Below, one piece after another: positions 57,957 to 64,000 of a stretch of 64,000 nucleotides of DNA (the stretch's first letter is position 1; each line of letters opens with the position of its first letter). Origin of the DNA: Rhodopseudomonas sp. BAL398 (GTDB lineage: Bacteria > Pseudomonadota > Alphaproteobacteria > Rhizobiales > Xanthobacteraceae); NCBI RefSeq assembly GCF_033001325.1, contig NZ_CP133111.1:620001-684000 (forward strand), given 5' to 3'. The notes below the pieces were generated by a model. It was not told the DNA's origin, did not search any database, and saw nothing but the letters and a program-made list of their open reading frames with translations. Made by a program: the position numbers and the translations under genes.

Positions 57957-57998
57957 AGCGCGACTTGCGCACCAGTTAAGCGCGACTTTGCGCATCAG
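57956..57998. repeat. Short tandem duplication in the rpsQ-rplN gap
   Basis: Two copies of AAGCGCGACTT(T)GCGCA.CAG at 57956-57975 and 57978-57998, differing by one inserted T and one base change. The first copy starts at the last base of the rpsQ stop codon. Likely replication slippage. Confidence 0.8.
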
Positions 57999-58018
57999 AA
58001 AGAGGACGAGGTGCATCA

Positions 58019-58387
58019 ATGATTCAGATGCAGACCAACCTCGACGTGGCCGATAATTCAGGCGCACGCCGTGTCATGTGCATTAAGGTGATTGGGGGAT
58101 CCAAGCGCCGGTATGCCACCGTTGGCGATGTCATTGTCGTGTCGATCAAGGAAGCCATCCCGCGAGGGAAGGTGAAAAAGGGCGACGTGATGAAGGCCGT
58201 GGTTGTGCGGGTCCGCAAGGACATCCGCCGGGCAGATGGCTCCGTCATCCGCTTCGACCGCAATGCCGCCGTGCTGATCAACAATCAGTCCGAGCCGATC
58301 GGCACCCGTATCTTCGGGCCGGTGCCGCGCGAGCTGCGCGCCAAGAACCACATGAAGATCATTTCGCTCGCGCCGGAGGTGCTGTGA
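58019..58387 (+). CDS. rplN: 50S ribosomal protein L14
   Basis: Interface protein of the 50S. 122 residues, starting [20 protein letters not shown]. Conserved: [20 protein letters not shown]. Its stop overlaps the rplX start by one base (TGATG). Confidence 0.98.
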   Translation: MIQMQTNLDVADNSGARRVMCIKVIGGSKRRYATVGDVIVVSIKEAIPRGKVKKGDVMKAVVVRVRKDIRRADGSVIRFDRNAAVLINNQSEPIGTRIFGPVPRELRAKNHMKIISLAPEVL

Positions 58388-58701
58388 TGGCTGCCAAGAT
58401 CCGGAAGGGTGACAAGGTTATCGTGCTGAACGGCCGCGACAAGGGTCGCACCGGCGAAGTCTTCGAGGTGCGTCCCACCGACGAGAAGGCGCTGGTCCGT
58501 GGGATCAACATGGTGAAACGTCACCAGAAGCAGACCCAGGCTCAGGAAGGCGGCATCATCGCCAAAGAGGCGCCGATCCACCTGTCCAACATCGCGATCG
58601 TCGGCAAAGACGGCAAGCCGACGCGCGTCGGTTTCAAGATTCTGGCTGACGGCAAGAAAGTCCGCATCGCCAAGAGCTCGGGAGCAGAGATCGATGGCTG
58701 A
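58387..58701 (+). CDS. rplX: 50S ribosomal protein L24
   Basis: 50S assembly initiator. 104 residues from ATG 58387, overlapping the L14 stop; a GTG three bases earlier is less likely. The KOW motif is [20 protein letters not shown]. It overlaps rplE by eight bases. Confidence 0.97.
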   Translation: MAAKIRKGDKVIVLNGRDKGRTGEVFEVRPTDEKALVRGINMVKRHQKQTQAQEGGIIAKEAPIHLSNIAIVGKDGKPTRVGFKILADGKKVRIAKSSGAEIDG

Positions 58702-59251
58702 GACCGCTTACGTTCCGCGCCTGCGCGAACAATTCGACCGGGAAATTCGCGGCAAGCTGACCGAACAGTTCGGCTATGCCAACGTCATGCAGGTGCCGCG
58801 GCTCGACAAGGTCGTGCTGAACATGGGTATCGGCGAGGCCGTCAATGACCGCAAGAAGGCCGATACGGCAGCCGCCGATCTCAGCCTGATCGCTGGTCAG
58901 AAGGCGATCATCACGTTCTCGCGGGCCGCGATCGCGACCTTCAAGCTGCGTGAAAATCAGCCGATCGGCGCCAAGGTGACGCTGCGGAAGGCCAAGATGT
59001 ACGAGTTCATCGACCGCCTGATCAACGTCGCGCTGCCGCGCGTGCGGGATTTCCGTGGCCTGAACGCGAAGAGCTTCGACGGCCGCGGCAATTACTCGCT
59101 CGGCATCAAGGAGCATATCATTTTCCCCGAAATCGATTTCGACAAGATGGGGGAAACTTGGGGCATGGACATCACGGTGTGCACCACCGCGACGACCGAC
59201 GACGAGGCCCGCGCCCTGTTGACCGCATTCAATTTCCCGTTCCGGCAGTGA
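58694..59251 (+). CDS. rplE: 50S ribosomal protein L5
   Basis: Binds 5S rRNA and contacts P-site tRNA. 185 residues. It has [19 protein letters not shown] and [19 protein letters not shown]. The start lies within the end of rplX. Confidence 0.98.
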   Translation: MAETAYVPRLREQFDREIRGKLTEQFGYANVMQVPRLDKVVLNMGIGEAVNDRKKADTAAADLSLIAGQKAIITFSRAAIATFKLRENQPIGAKVTLRKAKMYEFIDRLINVALPRVRDFRGLNAKSFDGRGNYSLGIKEHIIFPEIDFDKMGETWGMDITVCTTATTDDEARALLTAFNFPFRQ

Positions 59252-59310
59252 GAAGCTGACTAGCCTTTGAGCTGATCTGCCTCTCAAACGCGGAAACCCA
59301 GGAGCCAAGC

Positions 59311-59616
59311 ATGGCAAAGAAGAGTTCGATCGAGAAGAACAACCGTCGGAAGACAATGACCAAGAACGCAGCGCCCAAGCGCGCGCGTTTGAAGGCCATC
59401 ATCTCCGACAAGACGCTGCCGATGGAAGAGCGGTTCGCGGCGACGCTGAAGCTCGCCGAGATGCCGCGCAATTCGTCGGCGACGCGGATTCGCAACCGTT
59501 GCGAGATCACCGGACGGGCCCGCTCGGTCTACCGGCTCAACAAGCTCAGCCGTATCGCGATCCGCGATCTCGGGTCCAGAGGCCTGGTTCCGGGCCTCGT
59601 GAAGTCCAGCTGGTAA
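59311..59616 (+). CDS. rpsN: 30S ribosomal protein S14
   Basis: Late-assembly 30S protein. 101 residues, the long form without the zinc CxxC motifs. It has [20 protein letters not shown] and ends [11 protein letters not shown]. Confidence 0.98.
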   Translation: MAKKSSIEKNNRRKTMTKNAAPKRARLKAIISDKTLPMEERFAATLKLAEMPRNSSATRIRNRCEITGRARSVYRLNKLSRIAIRDLGSRGLVPGLVKSSW

Positions 59617-59626
59617 GGGGGCGGGC

Positions 59627-60025
59627 ATGTCAACGCACGATCCGATCAGCGATCTCATCACCCGTATCCGCAACGCCCAGATGCGCGCCAAGTCCAAGGT
59701 GTCGACGCCTGGCTCGAAGATGCGCGCCAACGTTCTCGAAGTCCTCAAGAGCGAGGGCTACATCCGCGGCTACGCCAGCGTCGAGCACGCGTCCGGCCGC
59801 AGCGAGCTCGAGATCGAGCTGAAATATTTCGACGGCGAGCCCGTGATCCGCGAGATCGAACGGGTTTCCAAGCCAGGACGGCGTGTCTACGCATCGGTCA
59901 AGAACCTGCCGCGCGTGAACAACGGCCTCGGCATTTCGGTATTATCGACGCCTAAGGGAATCATGGCCGACCACGAAGCGCGAGACGCGAATGTGGGCGG
60001 TGAAGTTCTCTTCACGGTGTTCTGA
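59627..60025 (+). CDS. rpsH: 30S ribosomal protein S8
   Basis: Binds 16S rRNA helix 21; in E. coli it represses the spc operon. 132 residues. It starts [19 protein letters not shown] and ends [10 protein letters not shown]-like ([17 protein letters not shown]). It is 13 bases from rplF. Confidence 0.98.
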   Translation: MSTHDPISDLITRIRNAQMRAKSKVSTPGSKMRANVLEVLKSEGYIRGYASVEHASGRSELEIELKYFDGEPVIREIERVSKPGRRVYASVKNLPRVNNGLGISVLSTPKGIMADHEARDANVGGEVLFTVF

Positions 60026-60038
60026 GGAAGGATCGACC

Positions 60039-60572
60039 ATGTCACGCGTTGGCAAGAAGCCCGTCCCGGTCCCGTCGGGTGTGACCGCGACCGTCGCGGG
60101 CCAGACCGTCCAGATGAAGGGGCCGAAAGGTCAGCTTCAGTTCATCGTCCACGACGATGTCGACGTGAAATACGAAGGCGGATCGGTGACGGTCGCGCCG
60201 CGGTTCGAGACCAAGCGTTCGCAGGCGCTGTACGGTACCGCGCGCGCCCAGATCGCCAATCTGCTGGTGGGTGTCACCAAGGGCTTCGAGAAGAAGCTCG
60301 ACATCACCGGCGTCGGCTATCGCGCTGCGTTGCAGGGCAAGAAGCTGCAGCTGGCGCTGGGCTACAGCCACGACGTCGTCTACGACATTCCGGAAGGCAT
60401 CACCATTACGGTGCCGAAGCCGACCGAGATCTTCATTTCGGGCAACGATTCGCAGCGTGTCGGTCAGGTTGCCGCGGAGATCCGCAGCTATCGGCCGCCG
60501 GAGCCCTATAAGGGCAAGGGCGTACGCTATTCCGACGAATTTATCTTCCGCAAGGAAGGCAAGAAGAAGTAA
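60039..60572 (+). CDS. rplF: 50S ribosomal protein L6
   Basis: Sits by the factor-binding site. 177 residues from ATG 60039 ([12 protein letters not shown]). It has the conserved [14 protein letters not shown] and [16 protein letters not shown] motifs. Confidence 0.98.
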   Translation: MSRVGKKPVPVPSGVTATVAGQTVQMKGPKGQLQFIVHDDVDVKYEGGSVTVAPRFETKRSQALYGTARAQIANLLVGVTKGFEKKLDITGVGYRAALQGKKLQLALGYSHDVVYDIPEGITITVPKPTEIFISGNDSQRVGQVAAEIRSYRPPEPYKGKGVRYSDEFIFRKEGKKK

Positions 60573-60583
60573 CGGAGCCGGTC

Positions 60584-60946
60584 ATGTCGAAACTCAAGAT
60601 CACGAATGCCCGGCGCAAGAATCGCGTGAGGGCCTCGCTGCGCCGGATTGCCAACGGTCGTCCTCGGCTGTCGGTGTTCCGCTCGTCGAAGCACATTTAC
60701 GCGCAGGTCATCGACGACCTGAAAGGCGAGACGTTGGCTTCGGCATCCTCTCTGGAGAAGTCGATGCGCGACACCGGCAATACCGGTGCCGACATCGACG
60801 CCGCCAAGGCCGTCGGCAAGCTGCTGGCCGAACGCGCGGTGAAGAACGGTGTCACCGAGGTCGTTTTCGATCGCGGCGGCTATCTTTATCACGGACGCGT
60901 CAAGGCGCTGGCCGATGCGGCCCGCGAAAGCGGTCTCAGCTTCTAA
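60584..60946 (+). CDS. rplR: 50S ribosomal protein L18
   Basis: 5S rRNA-binding protein. 120 residues. It has [20 protein letters not shown] and the C-terminal signature [20 protein letters not shown]. Confidence 0.98.
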   Translation: MSKLKITNARRKNRVRASLRRIANGRPRLSVFRSSKHIYAQVIDDLKGETLASASSLEKSMRDTGNTGADIDAAKAVGKLLAERAVKNGVTEVVFDRGGYLYHGRVKALADAARESGLSF

Positions 60947-61023
60947 GCTTTTGGAATTGAACGGACACCAGGATAGGGGCGCACGTCTTTCAGAGACAGG
61001 CCTCGCAAGGATTGGAAAACACC

Positions 61024-61596
61024 ATGGCAGGTGAACGCGAACGCGGTGGAGGCCACAGGGGTGGTCGGGAAGAGCGCGACAGTGAATTCGTCGACAAGCT
61101 CGTCCATATCAACCGGGTGGCAAAGGTGGTCAAGGGCGGCAAGCGCTTCGGCTTTGCCGCGCTGGTCGTGATCGGTGATCAGAAGGGCCGGGTCGGTTTC
61201 GGCCATGGCAAGGCGCGCGAAGTGCCCGAGGCGATCCGCAAGGCCACCGAATCGGCGAAGCGCAACCTGACGCGCGTCGCGCTGCGCGAGGGTCGCACCT
61301 TGCATCACGACATTGCCGGTCGTCATGGCGCGGGCAGGGTGTATCTGCGCTCGGCGCCGGCGGGTACCGGCATCATCGCCGGCGGCCCGATGCGTGCGGT
61401 GTTCGAAACGCTCGGCATCCAGGACGTGGTGGCCAAGTCGATCGGTTCGTCGAACCCCTACAACATGGTTCGCGCCACCTTCGATGCGTTGAAGCACCAG
61501 GATTCGCCGCGTTCGGTCGCGGCGCGCCGCAACATCAAGGTCTCGACCTTGCAGTCGCGCCGGGTCGGCGGCGACGCCGAGGTGGTTGCCGAATAG
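61024..61596 (+). CDS. rpsE: 30S ribosomal protein S5
   Basis: Accuracy protein at the mRNA entry. 190 residues from ATG 61024. It has [20 protein letters not shown] and the [20 protein letters not shown] segment. Its N-terminus is Arg/Gly-rich. Confidence 0.98.
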   Translation: MAGERERGGGHRGGREERDSEFVDKLVHINRVAKVVKGGKRFGFAALVVIGDQKGRVGFGHGKAREVPEAIRKATESAKRNLTRVALREGRTLHHDIAGRHGAGRVYLRSAPAGTGIIAGGPMRAVFETLGIQDVVAKSIGSSNPYNMVRATFDALKHQDSPRSVAARRNIKVSTLQSRRVGGDAEVVAE

Positions 61597-61654
61597 GCGG
61601 CGTGATCGATTGATCAGGCCGGAATAGACAAGACGCGATCTGGAGTTATCGACG

Positions 61655-61849
61655 ATGGCAAACGCCGCAAATATGATCAAGGTCGAGCAGACCGGCAGCG
61701 CGATCCGCCGCCATCACTCGCAGCGCGAGACGCTGATCGGCCTCAAGCTAAACAAGATCGGTCGCGTCACCGAGCTGCCGGATACTCCTGCGGTTCGCGG
61801 CATGATCGCCAAGGTTCAACACCTCGTCCGCGTCGTCGACGAGAAATAA
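61655..61849 (+). CDS. rpmD: 50S ribosomal protein L30
   Basis: Small 50S protein, 64 residues. It has [20 protein letters not shown] and [20 protein letters not shown]. It lies 12 bases before rplO. Confidence 0.96.
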   Translation: MANAANMIKVEQTGSAIRRHHSQRETLIGLKLNKIGRVTELPDTPAVRGMIAKVQHLVRVVDEK

Positions 61850-61861
61850 GGAGACAGGGCG

Positions 61862-62350
61862 ATGAAGCTCAGCGATATCGCCGACAATGCCGGCTCGCGC
61901 AAGAAGCGTATGCGCGTTGGCCGAGGCATCGGATCCGGCAAGGGCAAGACCGCGGGCCGTGGCGGCAAGGGCCAGACCGCGCGTTCGGGCGTGGCCATCA
62001 AGGGCTTCGAAGGCGGCCAGATGCCGTTGCATCGGCGCCTGCCGAAGCGTGGCTTCACCAACATCTTCCGGTTGGAATTCACCGAGATCAATCTCGACCG
62101 GCTGCAGGAAGCGATCGACGCCAAGACCATCGACGGCGCCGCCACCATCAATGCCGAGGCATTGGTGAAGGCCGGCGTGATCCGTCGGGTCAAGGACGGC
62201 GTGCGGCTTCTGGGCCGTGGCGCGGTGACGTCGAAGCTGACCATCGAGGTCCACGGCGCATCGAAAACCGCGATCGCCGCGGTCGAGAAGGCCGGCGGCA
62301 CCGTGACGGTTCTCGCGCCGCCGAAGAAAGACGCCGGCGAGGCTGCGTAA
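61862..62350 (+). CDS. rplO: 50S ribosomal protein L15
   Basis: Assembly protein of the 50S. 162 residues. The glycine-rich N-terminus ([20 protein letters not shown]) and [18 protein letters not shown] are typical. It precedes secY by 149 bases. Confidence 0.98.
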   Translation: MKLSDIADNAGSRKKRMRVGRGIGSGKGKTAGRGGKGQTARSGVAIKGFEGGQMPLHRRLPKRGFTNIFRLEFTEINLDRLQEAIDAKTIDGAATINAEALVKAGVIRRVKDGVRLLGRGAVTSKLTIEVHGASKTAIAAVEKAGGTVTVLAPPKKDAGEAA

Positions 62351-62499
62351 CATCCGCGTCATCGCCTGTAAAAACAGGCGCCGGCGTGGCCGGGACGGTG
62401 GATTTTTCGCCAGCCGCATACCAAATTGAAGTCCGGCGTTGACCGGATGACCCGCTGTCCGGGGCATCGCGGTGCGAGCGGCGCAGGAGAAAGCCGATT
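62351..62499. other. rplO-secY spacer
   Basis: 149 bases without a gene. A small inverted repeat is visible in the cctgtaaaaacagg stretch near 62367 (CCTGT/ACAGG), which might act as a weak attenuator ahead of secY. Confidence 0.4.

Positions 62500-64000
<1,501 letters not shown>

Overview
The window is high-GC alphaproteobacterial chromosome, most like the Rhodopseudomonas/Bradyrhizobium group (Nitrobacteraceae). This rests on the sequence of the ribosomal and RNA polymerase proteins, the gene order, and several families of intergenic palindromes typical of these genomes. No plasmid, phage, IS or CRISPR sequence was seen. The genus is an inference from pattern recognition, not from a database search.

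Layout. (1) 1-5646: the 3'-truncated end of a ClC chloride channel gene on the minus strand, then a cobalamin riboswitch that heads a five-gene ECF-type cobalt uptake operon (DUF4198 protein, CbiM, a CbiL/NikL-like protein, CbiQ, CbiO). (2) 5668-12559: an acyl-CoA catabolism neighbourhood. It holds a TetR regulator divergent from an acyl-CoA dehydrogenase, with a near-perfect operator palindrome between them, an APH-fold kinase of the type found in ACAD10/11 and LvaA, an EamA exporter, two SDRs and a histidine phosphatase. (3) 12699-17679: a serine hydrolase, the first tuf gene, a small secreted Cys-rich protein and a chemoreceptor.

(4) 17944-63999: the transcription/translation super-locus, in order tRNA-Trp, secE, nusG, rplKA, [about 10 kb of other genes], rplJL, rpoB, rpoC, [about 7.8 kb of other genes], rpsL, rpsG, fusA, tuf, then the full S10, spc and secY block from rpsJ to secY, and the start of adk. 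Two cassettes interrupt the classical order. The first lies between rplA and rplJ: a hydroxyacid dehydrogenase, adenine deaminase, an IorAB-like molybdenum hydroxylase with a di-haem cytochrome, a Phd/VapC toxin-antitoxin pair, a porin-like outer-membrane protein and a GT39-type glycosyltransferase. The second lies between rpoC and rpsL: a flavin amine-oxidase/methyltransferase fusion, an ABC exporter with acidic runs at both ends, a flavin monooxygenase-like protein and a FemAB/CelD-type acyltransferase.

How the parts work together. The ribosomal and polymerase genes form a chain of tightly spaced or overlapping operons. Hairpins or leaders lie at the control points: upstream of rplK, rplJ and rpoB, between rpoB and rpoC, and between tuf and rpsJ. 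The two tuf genes encode the same 396-residue protein and differ only at silent sites, which suggests gene conversion. The most promising unexplained units are the fusion/ABC/monooxygenase/acyltransferase cassette after rpoC, the split ACAD-kinase pair with its own TetR operator, and the molybdenum hydroxylase next to adenine deaminase.
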